This document shows positions 1 to 5,890 of a stretch of 20,825 nucleotides of DNA, in pieces. Below the pieces are notes generated by a model, which made no database searches, was not told the DNA's origin, and saw only the letters and a list, made by a program, of their open reading frames with translations. Source of the DNA: JAUVZF01 sp964449275 (lineage in GTDB: Bacteria; Planctomycetota; Phycisphaerae; FEN-1346); assembly GCA_964449275.1 (NCBI GenBank), contig CAYVAM010000065.1, forward strand, positions 1-20,825, read 5' to 3'. A program made the position numbers and the translations under genes. How positions within the stretch are numbered: position 1 is the stretch's first letter; each line of letters opens with the position of its first letter.

Positions 1-2
1 TC

Positions 3-323
3 GCCACCAAGGCCGACCCGCACGCCCACAACATCTTTCTCGTCAAAGACAAGCCGCGCACCGCCATCGCCACCAAGACCACCAAGGGCATCAAGTGGGG
101 AAGCACCTGGCACAAGGTGCGCCTGGTCCGCAAGGCCGGCGACGGCGCCATACGCGTCTTTTTCGATGATATGAGCATACCCCTCATGGAAGCCACCGAC
201 ACCAACTTCGACTGGGGCTGGGTCGGCTTCGGCACGTTCGACGACCAAGGCGTCATCACCGCCATCCGCCTCTGGGCCGACGAGGTGAAGAAGGAGACGT
301 GCCCGTTCTTTAAAGGCAAGTAG
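3..323 (+). CDS. C-terminal part of a LamG/DUF1080-like secreted protein
   Basis: The reading frame is open from the window edge and ends with TAG at 321-323, so only the last 106 residues are visible and the start lies outside. The visible part reads as a beta-sandwich with alternating hydrophobic strands: HNIFLVKDKPRTAIA, then TWHKVRLVRKAGDG, IRVFFDDM and WGWVGFGTFDDQG. This matches the concanavalin-like LamG/DUF1080 (3-keto-disaccharide hydrolase) fold common in planctomycete proteins that handle carbohydrates. It could equally be a bare laminin-G-type binding domain; no catalytic residue can be assigned. The stop codon lies inside a 39-bp repeat (318-356), so the gene end abuts repeat DNA. 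Assignment rests on remembered family patterns, not a search. Confidence 0.6.
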   Translation, partial: ATKADPHAHNIFLVKDKPRTAIATKTTKGIKWGSTWHKVRLVRKAGDGAIRVFFDDMSIPLMEATDTNFDWGWVGFGTFDDQGVITAIRLWADEVKKETCPFFKGK

Positions 324-455
324 GCCGCGGCGCGCCGCGGCGCCTGTCCTTGCCGTCTGTCACGCTGAGCGAGCGGTGGGTGGCATGGTCATTCCGAAGG
401 ATGACCATGTTGCAGGAAGTAGGCCGCGGCGCGCCGCGGCGCTGTTGCTTGCCGT
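318..455. repeat. Two copies of a 39-bp repeat with a perfect GC palindrome
   Basis: Copies at 318-356 and 417-455 differ at only a few positions. Each contains the perfect 18-bp palindrome gccgcggcgcgccgcggc (324-341 and 423-440) and ends in ttgccgt. The first copy starts on the last codon and stop of the upstream gene. The whole stretch 324-731 shows no convincing gene; it holds these repeats, the 35-bp pair below, and the leader of the next gene. Confidence 0.75.
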
Positions 456-470
456 TGTGGTTTCAGTACG

Positions 471-557
471 TTCCGCACTCCGCATTCCGAATTCCGCATT
501 GGAACGTTGTCGTTGCCGTTCGTTCCGCATTCCGAATTCCGAATTCCGCGTTGGAAC
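471..557. repeat. Two 35-bp direct repeats built of ccgaattccgc words
   Basis: Copies at 471-505 and 523-557 match at 32 of 35 positions and are 52 bp apart. They are low-complexity alternations of attccg/gaattcc ending in ttggaac. Nothing coding is apparent; the open frames here are shadows. Confidence 0.7.
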
Positions 558-661
558 CAATCCCCCCTTGCCTCGCCCGCGCCGAACCATTACGATATGC
601 CTATGGTAATGGCCGCCCCGACACAAATGTGTATCCTATCCTCGGGAATCCTCCCGGCTCG

Positions 662-731
662 GCGGCCTTTCCCTTGGCAGGGCAAGCGCGCCGTGGCTTG
701 ACCGCTGCGCGACAGAGAAAGGGGGCAAGTC
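662..731 (+). other. Leader of DENGK gene 1, duplicated in front of gene 2
   Basis: The 70 bases before the GTG start at 732 are nearly the same as 4120-4187 before the second paralog, including cagggcaagcgcgccgtggc and gcttgaccgctgcgcgac. It includes a purine-rich ribosome-binding stretch (agaaaggggg) about 7 bases before the start. The leader moved with the gene during duplication. Confidence 0.7.
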
Positions 732-1814
732 GTGACGACCGACGAACGCCTGGAAAACCTGGAGCGGGAACTCGCCCGCGCGAAGCGCCCCAACCGGCGG
801 CTGCTGGCCGTCGCGGGCTTGGCGGTGGGGGTCTTCGCCCTGATCTGGATCGTCGCGGCGATCGTGAGTGGGAAGGGCGGAGTCGCGACCTCTATCCGCG
901 CCAATGCCTTCATCCTTGCGGACGAGAATGGCAAGTTGCGCGCCGCTCTGACCGTGGAAAAGGGCCGTCCGAGCCTGATGCTGTACGACGAGAACGGCGA
1001 GCCCCGCACCACCCTGGCCGCGCACAAGTTCGGGTCGGTGCTGACCCTCCGTGACGAGAACAACAGGCGTCGCGTTAGCCTGGCGGCGGTCAAGAGCGGT
1101 CCGCACCTGACCCTGTTTGACGAGGACGGTGAGTACCCCCGCGTCAGCCTGGACATAGACGAGCGCGGGCCGGGGCTGGTCCTGCGTGGCGAGAACCAGA
1201 CCCTTGCCAGCCTGCGCGCGGATAAGTTCGGGCCGAGGCTGAGCCTGTCTAAGGAGATCGACACCAGTGTCAGCCTGACCGTGAACCCGCTCGGTCCGAG
1301 GCTGATGCTGACCTGCGAGAGGGGCAAGCCCGGCGTCAGCCTGCACATGGACAGGGAGGGGTCGGGGTTAACCCTGTTCGGTGGGAACGGCAAGTCCCGC
1401 GCCAGCCTGAGCATGGACCCGCGCGGGCCGGGGTTAGACCTGTTCGACGAGAACGGCAAGTCCGGCGTCGTCAGCCTGCGCATGGGCAGGGACCGGCCGA
1501 GGCTGAGCCTGACCGGCGAGAACGGCAAGTCCTGCGTCAGCATGAGCGTAGACAAGGACGGGCCGATGCTGGCCCTGAGAGACGAGAAAGGCACGACCCG
1601 CGCCGGGTTGGTCGTGGACAGGGGCGCGTCGGGGTTAGACCTGCTCGACGAGAACGGCAAGATCCGCGCCGGGCTGTCTGTGAACAAGGACCGGTCAGCG
1701 CTGGCCCTGAGTGACGAGAGCAGCAAGGGCGGCGCCATGCTATTCGTGGACAAGGATGGGTCGGGGCTGGACCTGTACGACGAGAACGGCAAGCCCGTGT
1801 CGTCGGCCCCGTGA
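732..1814 (+). CDS. Membrane-anchored DENGK-repeat protein, 13-repeat paralog
   Basis: 360 residues from a GTG start. The start is supported by the matching N-termini of the two paralogs (MTT(D/E)ERLE.LERELARA) and by the aaggggg ribosome site. Residues 1-23 are a charged heptad-like helix, 24-46 a single membrane helix, and 64-349 thirteen tandem units of 21-23 residues; a half unit (DENGKPVSSAP) closes the chain. The consensus is DENGKxRAxLxVxKxGPxLxLx, which predicts two short beta strands per turn, as in a beta-solenoid or elongated stalk. With the N-terminus inside, the repeats would be outside or periplasmic. I know similar repeats from uncharacterised bacterial proteins but no function. 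No signal peptidase site is clear. Units 4-6 are the most diverged. A recombinase-like fragment begins 43 bases downstream. Confidence 0.85.
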   Translation: MTTDERLENLERELARAKRPNRRLLAVAGLAVGVFALIWIVAAIVSGKGGVATSIRANAFILADENGKLRAALTVEKGRPSLMLYDENGEPRTTLAAHKFGSVLTLRDENNRRRVSLAAVKSGPHLTLFDEDGEYPRVSLDIDERGPGLVLRGENQTLASLRADKFGPRLSLSKEIDTSVSLTVNPLGPRLMLTCERGKPGVSLHMDREGSGLTLFGGNGKSRASLSMDPRGPGLDLFDENGKSGVVSLRMGRDRPRLSLTGENGKSCVSMSVDKDGPMLALRDEKGTTRAGLVVDRGASGLDLLDENGKIRAGLSVNKDRSALALSDESSKGGAMLFVDKDGSGLDLYDENGKPVSSAP

Positions 1815-1857
1815 CCGCCCGCTCGCGAGGCGGGTGCGGAGAAAGGCAGGTGTTCTC

Positions 1858-1950
1858 ATGCGGCTTTTCCGAACGACGTACCGTGACCGCGACGGCAAGA
1901 AACGAACGGCGCAGGTCTTCTGGCCCCGACCCGTTGCACTTACGATGTGA
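1858..1950 (+). pseudogene. Tyrosine recombinase remnant, extreme N-terminus
   Basis: A 30-residue frame from ATG 1858, preceded by aaaggcagg, reads MRLFRTTYRDRDGKKRTAQ and then diverges (VFWPRPVALTM) to a stop. The first 19 residues have the look of the start of planctomycete tyrosine integrases, where a strand of this type precedes the arm-type DNA-binding region. No catalytic R-H-R-Y part follows, so this is a broken gene. The family call is from memory of such N-termini and needs a search. Copies 2 and 3 of the DENGK gene are followed by the next segment of the same kind of protein. Confidence 0.5.
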
Positions 1951-1996
1951 ATTCGCCATCCCTCTGGGGAGAAAGGCGACTAGAAAGGAAGCAGTC

Positions 1997-2290
1997 ATGA
2001 AGGCGATTCTGAACGTTCTGGTTGTGACAGAAGGCAACGGCGGCGCCCAGGAAATGTGGAAGACTATCGACCTGCCCTTCGCGCCGAGTCTCGAGATGGA
2101 GGTGGAATGCAGCCCCTGGGACTCGCCCCGTAAGGTGAAAGGCGTTAGGCTGTGTCTCGACCCGGATGACGACCAGCCATACCTGTTTATCTGGATGGGG
2201 AGGGAGGAAGTTGACACAGACGAGCAAAAGGAGAGCCGGATTGAGAGGTACGAGTCGCACGGATGGAAGGAGCCGGGGGTTGGTGACTGA
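1997..2290 (+). CDS. Small protein of unknown function
   Basis: 97 residues from ATG 1997, which has a good ribosome site (gaaaggaag, about 5 bases before the start). An in-frame start further upstream would run through the recombinase remnant in another frame and lacks support. The protein is acidic, with a strand-like N-terminus (KAILNVLVVTEG), a middle VKGVRLCLDPDDDQPYLFIWMG, and a charged C-terminal tail. There is no membrane segment or signal peptide. I do not recognise the family. Codon use resembles the surrounding genes. It lies alone between the recombinase remnant and a repeat-rich gap. Confidence 0.6.
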   Translation: MKAILNVLVVTEGNGGAQEMWKTIDLPFAPSLEMEVECSPWDSPRKVKGVRLCLDPDDDQPYLFIWMGREEVDTDEQKESRIERYESHGWKEPGVGD

Positions 2291-2368
2291 AGAAGCAATA
2301 CTCATTTTAATTCCGGGTAATTCCGGGGACGCAGTACCGATTTCTCCACACCGCCACTTGCCCACAAA
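2291..2368. other. Non-coding AT-richer stretch with aattccggg motif
   Basis: This stretch has no gene and is clearly less GC-rich than its surroundings. It contains a doubled aattccgggg-like motif followed by gacgcagtac. Such motifs remind me of sequences found beside IS200-like REP-associated transposases, but no transposase is present. The rest of the gap (2369-2635) is palindromic repeat DNA, listed separately. Confidence 0.35.
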
Positions 2369-2434
2369 GCGCGGTGGTTCGGGAGAACCACCGCGCAGAA
2401 CGTGTGTCGGACTGCGCAGAACGTGTGTCGGACG
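2369..2434. repeat. 12-bp-stem hairpin followed by two 21-bp tandem repeats
   Basis: Bases 2369-2380 (gcgcggtggttc) pair perfectly with 2385-2396 around the loop ggga. The right arm runs into two exact-length 21-bp units (2393-2413 and 2414-2434; gcgcagaacgtgtgtcgga plus two bases). The same layout, palindrome arm then two 21-bp units, recurs at 16504-16567. It could act as a terminator but lacks a T-run on either side. Confidence 0.75.
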
Positions 2435-2511
2435 TATCTTACCAAAAAATCGCCCCTCACGGGCCAGAAACGCCGATTCAGACACCGAAAAACACGTTTT
2501 CGTGGGGGGGT

Positions 2512-2610
2512 GCGGCCAACGGCCATTCGAGGTAAGGCCATCGGCGCGGTGGGTACGGAGACCCACCGCGCAAAGGTGCGGCGAACGGCCATTTGACGTA
2601 AGTCTATCGG
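2512..2610. repeat. Two 33-bp units flanking a perfect palindrome
   Basis: Diverged direct repeats at 2512-2544 and 2578-2610 both read gcgg(c/g)(c/g)aacggccatt...atcgg and lie 66 bp apart. Between them, 2544-2554 (gcgcggtgggt) pairs perfectly with 2561-2571. A smaller hairpin (ggccgg/ccggcc) follows the second unit. This is the same palindrome family as 2369, 12332 and 16504. Confidence 0.7.
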
Positions 2611-2635
2611 CCGGTAGAGCCGCCGGCCAGAGGGC

Positions 2636-2755
2636 TTACATCACGATCTCCTGCTTGGCGGCATCGAACGTGGCCACCTTCCCCTGCCGCAGGCTCCACA
2701 TCGCCATGATGAGCGGCGTCTGGACCTGGTAGGCGAGGTCGGCCGGCGAGAACGT
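2636..2755 (-). pseudogene. C-terminal fragment of a Gfo/Idh/MocA-type oxidoreductase
   Basis: On the minus strand the frame reads FSPADLAYQVQTPLIMAMWS, then LRQGKVATFDAAKQEIVM, and stops with TAA (2636-2638). This is the typical last 40 residues of Gfo/Idh/MocA oxidoreductases, in which a closing strand (FD..KQEIV) follows a helix. No start codon or Rossmann domain is present: upstream the frame runs into a palindromic repeat (2766-2788) and then the DUF6807 gene. The family commonly neighbours DUF6807 proteins in sugar catabolism, so the pair is probably an operon whose second gene lost its 5' part. It was too short and startless to be found by ORF calling. Confidence 0.6.
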
Positions 2756-2765
2756 TGCGGCAGCG

Positions 2766-2788
2766 TGTCGGGAGACCCGCCGCGCGGG
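2766..2788. repeat. Half-palindrome repeat at a deletion junction
   Basis: gtcgggagacccgccgcgcg is the right half of the palindrome at 12332-12357. It sits exactly between the oxidoreductase remnant and the end of the DUF6807 gene, where the missing 5' part of the oxidoreductase should be. Confidence 0.55.
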
Positions 2789-2804
2789 AAGTGGCGCTGT
2801 AGCG

Positions 2805-3734
2805 CTAAGACGCGTCGGGTTTCTTCGGCGAGGTCAGTTGGAGCCAGCGGCGGTACAGGGATTCGACCTCGTCCGGTTTTTTGCGGCCGTCCCAGGCGGC
2901 AACGCCGTACACAACCGCGAGCGTTTCGGGAGCCTTCAAGGTCATTGGCTCGCGGTGCAGGTTCAGCGTGGCCGAGAGGTATGCGAACGGTTTCGTCATG
3001 GTGAACCAATGGCCCGGGCGCGGGTTCTTCGGATAGTCGAACATGGCCACGGTGACCGGTTTGCCCTCGACGGCGGCCGTATAGGCGATCCATGGCGCCT
3101 TGACCAACCTCTCGTCGCCGCGGACGCCCTCGCCTTTGGCCTTGCCCTTGACCGTGAAGAACTCACCGGCCTTGTCCATCGACTTGTCGAACCGCATCCC
3201 GAGGCCGAAGTAGTGCCGGCCCCACAACTTGATGGTGTCCCGGCCCTCGGCGGGCGCCAATTCAGTGCGCCACGTGAACAGCGAGGCGCCGAGCGACCCG
3301 TCGGCATGGACACGGATGGTACGTGTCTCCCGCGCCGACGGCGTGGGCTGATTCGGAGGCTTCCAGTCGAGGCGCTGAGCGCAGACAATGACCTTGTCCA
3401 CGATGCTGCCCACGGGCACCTGCCGACCGCACTGGGGCGTTTCGGTCCAGAAATCCACACCGTCGATGCCGATGGCGAACATCAGCGCGTGATGGTGCAG
3501 GTGATCGTGTGGAGCGTCGCGGAGAACGTTCACACCACCCGGTGTAAAGAAGCGTCTGACGTACGGCTTGAACGGCACGCGGCCGTACCGGTATTCAAGC
3601 ACTTGCCGGTCTCCGTCGTGCAGCGTCACCGCATCCCGCTCACCCGCCGCCGGCGATGGGCCAGCCGCCGCCACAAGGAACACGAGAACGCACGCAGCGG
3701 TAGCCGCCACCAGCAACGTTTCCTTTCGCGGCAC
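2805..3734 (-). CDS. Secreted DUF6807 (PmoA-like) protein
   Basis: 309 residues from a GTG start (3734), chosen for the strong aggaggag ribosome site 6 bases upstream. Residues 1-30 are a signal peptide (positive start, AACVLVFLVAAAG core, small residues before about 31). Diagnostic motifs are HDHLHHH at 76-82 and GVDFWTE at 92-98, which correspond to the histidine-rich patch of the DUF6807/PmoA family. The remainder is strand-rich and ends in YRRWLQL. No enzyme activity is established for the family; planctomycetes carry many copies next to sugar oxidoreductases. Length fits the family. It is followed by a broken oxidoreductase gene, so its original partner is probably lost. Confidence 0.8.
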   Translation of the reverse strand: MPRKETLLVAATAACVLVFLVAAAGPSPAAGERDAVTLHDGDRQVLEYRYGRVPFKPYVRRFFTPGGVNVLRDAPHDHLHHHALMFAIGIDGVDFWTETPQCGRQVPVGSIVDKVIVCAQRLDWKPPNQPTPSARETRTIRVHADGSLGASLFTWRTELAPAEGRDTIKLWGRHYFGLGMRFDKSMDKAGEFFTVKGKAKGEGVRGDERLVKAPWIAYTAAVEGKPVTVAMFDYPKNPRPGHWFTMTKPFAYLSATLNLHREPMTLKAPETLAVVYGVAAWDGRKKPDEVESLYRRWLQLTSPKKPDAS

Positions 3735-3938
3735 GTTGGCTCCTCCTCAGTTACCGGCCTTGGGTCACGCCGAGCGCCCCTGAGCATCTCGCCGGCGACA
3801 TCACGCCCCGCCATTCTACCGCAGTCGAGACGGGATGCAACGGGTTTCGGCGTCTTGCGGACAAACAGAACGCGGACCGTGCGAACGCCCCCGCCAGGAC
3901 GTCCGGCGGTGACCGAGAAGCGGCAAGGTGCATGAAGC

Positions 3939-4008
3939 CCGGCGCTACGGACCTCGGTACACGTCACGTCAGCCGCCGAATTCGGATTGACTTCATCGCT
4001 CCTGCTTA
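3939..4008 (+). repeat. Truncated copy of the 18186-18355 inverted-repeat element
   Basis: Bases 3972-4008 match the reverse complement of 18186-18222 at 34 of 37 positions, ending in tcgctcctgctta. Just before, 3939-3950 (ccggcgctacgg) matches the inner arm of that element. The rest of the gap 3735-4187 contains no convincing gene; 4120-4187 is the duplicated leader of the next gene. Confidence 0.65.
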
Positions 4009-4187
4009 CTACAAGGGAGTGAGCGGAAAGTGCTATGAATCCCCATAGTTCACAATCTTGGACCGTCGCGCTCGGGTTCGGCAAGTCCTCCAGGGCTTTC
4101 CGTTCACACCCCGGCGCGGCGGCCCTTCCTGGCAGGGCAAGCGCGCCGTGGCTTGACCGCTGCGCGACAAAGAAAGGGAGACAAGTC

Positions 4188-4682
4188 ATGACGACCGAAG
4201 AACGCCCGGAAACGTTGGAGAGGGAACTCGCCCGCGCGAATCCCGCCTGCCGGCCGGCGGGCAGGCGCCGCAATCGGCGGCTGCCGGCCGCCGCGCGCCT
4301 GGTGGCGGGGGCCTTCGCCCTGGTCTGCATCGTCGCGGGGGCCGGGTGCAGCGTCATCCGCGCCAATACCTTCGTTCTTGAGGACAAGAACGGCCACCCC
4401 CGCGCCATACTGGCCCTGGTCGACGGCGGGCCGACGCTGAGCCTGTTCGACGAGAACGAAAAGCCCCGCGCCATGCTGGCCCTGGTCGACAGCGAGCCGA
4501 CGCTGACCCTGCTCGACGAGAACCGCAAGCACCGCGCCGTGCTGTCCCTGATCGATGGCAACCCGTTGCTCCTCCTGCGCGACGAGAACGGCATGCCCGG
4601 CGCCACGCTGGGCGTTATCAAGCATATGCCGGCGCTGCTCCTGCTCGACGAGAACGGCAAGTTGAAGTGGGCCGCCCCGTGA
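4188..4682 (+). CDS. Membrane-anchored DENGK-repeat protein, 4-repeat paralog with inserted palindrome
   Basis: 164 residues from ATG 4188, selected because leader and N-terminus (MTTEERPETLERELARA) match the other paralogs; a start at 4035 would translate the shared leader. A charged helix (1-18) is followed by an eight-codon insertion absent from the other two genes (4241-4264). A hydrophobic segment ends in VAGAGC (about 36-54), and four 22-residue units run from 66 to 153, closed by DENGKLKWAAP. The cysteine after the hydrophobic segment could be a lipid attachment site, but the lipobox is poor and the preceding charged region is long. Function is unknown. The stop TGA (4680-4682) overlaps the GTG start of a recombinase-like fragment. 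Confidence 0.8.
   Translation: MTTEERPETLERELARANPACRPAGRRRNRRLPAAARLVAGAFALVCIVAGAGCSVIRANTFVLEDKNGHPRAILALVDGGPTLSLFDENEKPRAMLALVDSEPTLTLLDENRKHRAVLSLIDGNPLLLLRDENGMPGATLGVIKHMPALLLLDENGKLKWAAP
4241..4264 (+). repeat. 24-bp in-frame palindromic insertion
   Basis: Compared with the third paralog, these 24 bases (core cctgccggccggcgggcagg, an imperfect palindrome) are inserted between gcgcgaa and gcgccgcaat. The insertion adds eight residues and keeps the frame, directly before the membrane helix. Confidence 0.7.
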
Positions 4683-4816
4683 CTCCCGATGCAAGCGGGA
4701 CGCGCGAGGCGGCGGCCTTCACCGACAGGGACCAGAGCCGCGAGTTGGGCCTGAAGATCGAGCGGCGCGTGGGAGATCTGCGAAAACGGAGGCGAACTGC
4801 TCAGAGAGAGCCGTGA
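4679..4816 (+). pseudogene. Tyrosine recombinase remnant (segment after the N-terminal strand)
   Basis: A 45-residue frame starts with GTG at 4679, overlapping the stop of the DENGK gene (GTGA). It contains AAAFTDRDQSRELGLKIERR, which resembles the arm-binding region of planctomycete integrases (AFTDK..S..LG.K.ERLV). After residue 31 it departs from the sister copy at 5441 and ends early. It is either a broken recombinase or a translationally coupled small protein. First 90 bases are almost the same as 5441-5530. Confidence 0.5.
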
Positions 4817-4957
4817 GTCAGAAACGGCTTCGGCCAGTACGACCAGCCTGAGAGCCGGCTTACCCACGCACTCGCTTGCACGCTGGCGAAAGAGCGCGGC
4901 CTGATCGCTCTGGCCTGTGTTGCTGCGCTGATTTGCCAGATTGCTGACGTGCGATAG
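4817..4957 (+). other. Startless open frame, possible gene debris
   Basis: In the frame following the previous stop, 46 codons run to TAG 4955-4957 and include FGQYDQPESRLTHALACTLA. The QPE.R.THAL pattern looks protein-like and reminds me of the beginning of some large nuclease or restriction-type proteins, but this is a weak memory. It has no start codon or ribosome site. It ends 31 bases before the third DENGK gene. Confidence 0.25.
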
Positions 4958-4988
4958 AAACCTGACGGAGGGGAAAAGGAGATTTGTC

Positions 4989-5444
4989 ATGACGACCGAA
5001 GAACGCCTGGAAACGTTGGAGAGGGAACTCGCCCGCGCGAAGCGCCGCAATCGGCGGCTGCCGGCCGCCGCGCGCCTGGTGGCGGGGGCCTTCGCCCTGG
5101 TCTGCATCGTCGCGGCGGCCGGGTGCAATAGCTTCGTTCTTGTGGACGAGAACGGCAAGCCCCGCATCATGCTGGCCGTCATCAAGGCCGGGCCGGTGCT
5201 GAGCCTGATCGACGAGAACGGCGAGGACCGCGCCATCCTGGTCGTGGGCAAGCACGGGCCGAAGCTGGCCATGCTCGACGAGAACGGCAAGCCCCGCGCC
5301 ATGCTGGCCGTGGACGAGGTCGGGCCGATGCTGGCCATGCTCGACGAGAACGGCAAGCACCGCGCCTCGCTGGTTGTGGACAAGGACGGGCCGAGGCTCC
5401 GCCTGCTCGACGAGAACGGCAAGTTGAAGTGGGCGGCCCCGTGA
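4989..5444 (+). CDS. Membrane-anchored DENGK-repeat protein, second 4-repeat paralog
   Basis: 151 residues from ATG 4989 with a good ribosome site (aaaggag, 7 bases upstream). The layout repeats that of the sister genes: charged helix 1-20, membrane segment about 28-46 ending VAAAGC, then four units of exactly 22 residues (53-140) and the closing DENGKLKWAAP. Its leader differs from that of the other two copies, while its downstream sequence matches that of copy 2. The repeats are close at DNA level (gacgagaacggcaag recurs), which favours copy-number change by recombination. The AAGC motif could be a lipobox, though a 30-residue charged stretch before it is unusual for a lipoprotein. Function unknown. 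Confidence 0.8.
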   Translation: MTTEERLETLERELARAKRRNRRLPAAARLVAGAFALVCIVAAAGCNSFVLVDENGKPRIMLAVIKAGPVLSLIDENGEDRAILVVGKHGPKLAMLDENGKPRAMLAVDEVGPMLAMLDENGKHRASLVVDKDGPRLRLLDENGKLKWAAP

Positions 5445-5647
5445 CTCCCGATGCAAGCGGGACGCGCGAGGCGGCGGCCTTCACCGGCAAGGACAAGAGC
5501 CGCGAGTTGGGTCTGAAGATCGAGCGGCGCGTGCGCTATCGAGTCAGCGGCGCCACGCCCGACCCCGCCCTGGTGCGCTGGCTGGAAACCCTCGGCCCTT
5601 CCTTGCGAAAACGGCTCGCCGCCATCGGCCTGATCGACAGCCGGTGA
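5441..5647 (+). pseudogene. Tyrosine recombinase-like fragment, longest copy
   Basis: 68 residues from GTG 5441, overlapping the TGA of the DENGK gene by the GTGA arrangement; an ATG at 5429 would lie inside that gene. It contains AAAFTGKDKSRELGLKIERR and then DPALVRWLETLGPSLRKRLA, ending AIGLID. That sequence is what I expect from residues of roughly 30-95 of planctomycete tyrosine integrases, just before the core-binding SAM-like domain. Neither the extreme N-terminus nor the catalytic domain is present. It may be a decayed recombinase or a domesticated small protein, since the frame has stayed open for its whole length. The tRNA-Phe gene, a common integration site, begins 55 bases downstream on the other strand. 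Confidence 0.5.
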
Positions 5648-5702
5648 GTCGCGCGGCGGCCCTGGCCGCTCATGGCCGCCGGCGTTTCAGAAACGGCGAG
5701 AA

Positions 5703-5778
<76 letters not shown>

Positions 5779-5797
5779 ACCCAGGCATGCACGCGGG

Positions 5798-5826
5798 ACT
5801 ATAGCCGCCGGACAGGCGGTTGTCAA
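5798..5826 (-). promoter_or_regulatory. Sigma70-type promoter of tRNA-Phe
   Basis: On the minus strand TTGACA (5826-5821) and TATAGT (5803-5798) are separated by exactly 17 bases and lie 20 bases before the mature tRNA 5' end. The -35 box is perfect and the -10 box has five of six consensus bases. It is followed by a GC-rich stretch (cccgcg). Confidence 0.8.
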
Positions 5827-5890
5827 CAGCCGCCGGTGATGAACTTCGGGCGCGGCGCCGAGCCGGGTGGGCGCGTCGGGCACGGTGGCT

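Noticed and set aside
590..1792. Long minus-strand frame opposite DENGK gene 1
   Set aside because: It mirrors the repeats of the real gene (FSS.R.S-type low complexity), has no ribosome site or family likeness; the plus-strand frame has a membrane helix and paralogs.
2369..2396. Rho-independent terminator
   Set aside because: The stem is strong but no T-run follows on either strand, and the same palindrome recurs elsewhere as a repeat, including inside an operon.
3626..5422. 598-residue minus-strand frame covering the DENGK genes and the DUF6807 start
   Set aside because: It spans two repeat genes, intergenic DNA and the opposite frame of a signal peptide; composition is an antisense shadow.
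4188..5444. Calling the DENGK proteins lipoproteins
   Set aside because: The GAGC/AAGC cysteines lack a convincing lipobox, the N-terminus before the helix is long and charged, and copy 1 has no such cysteine.
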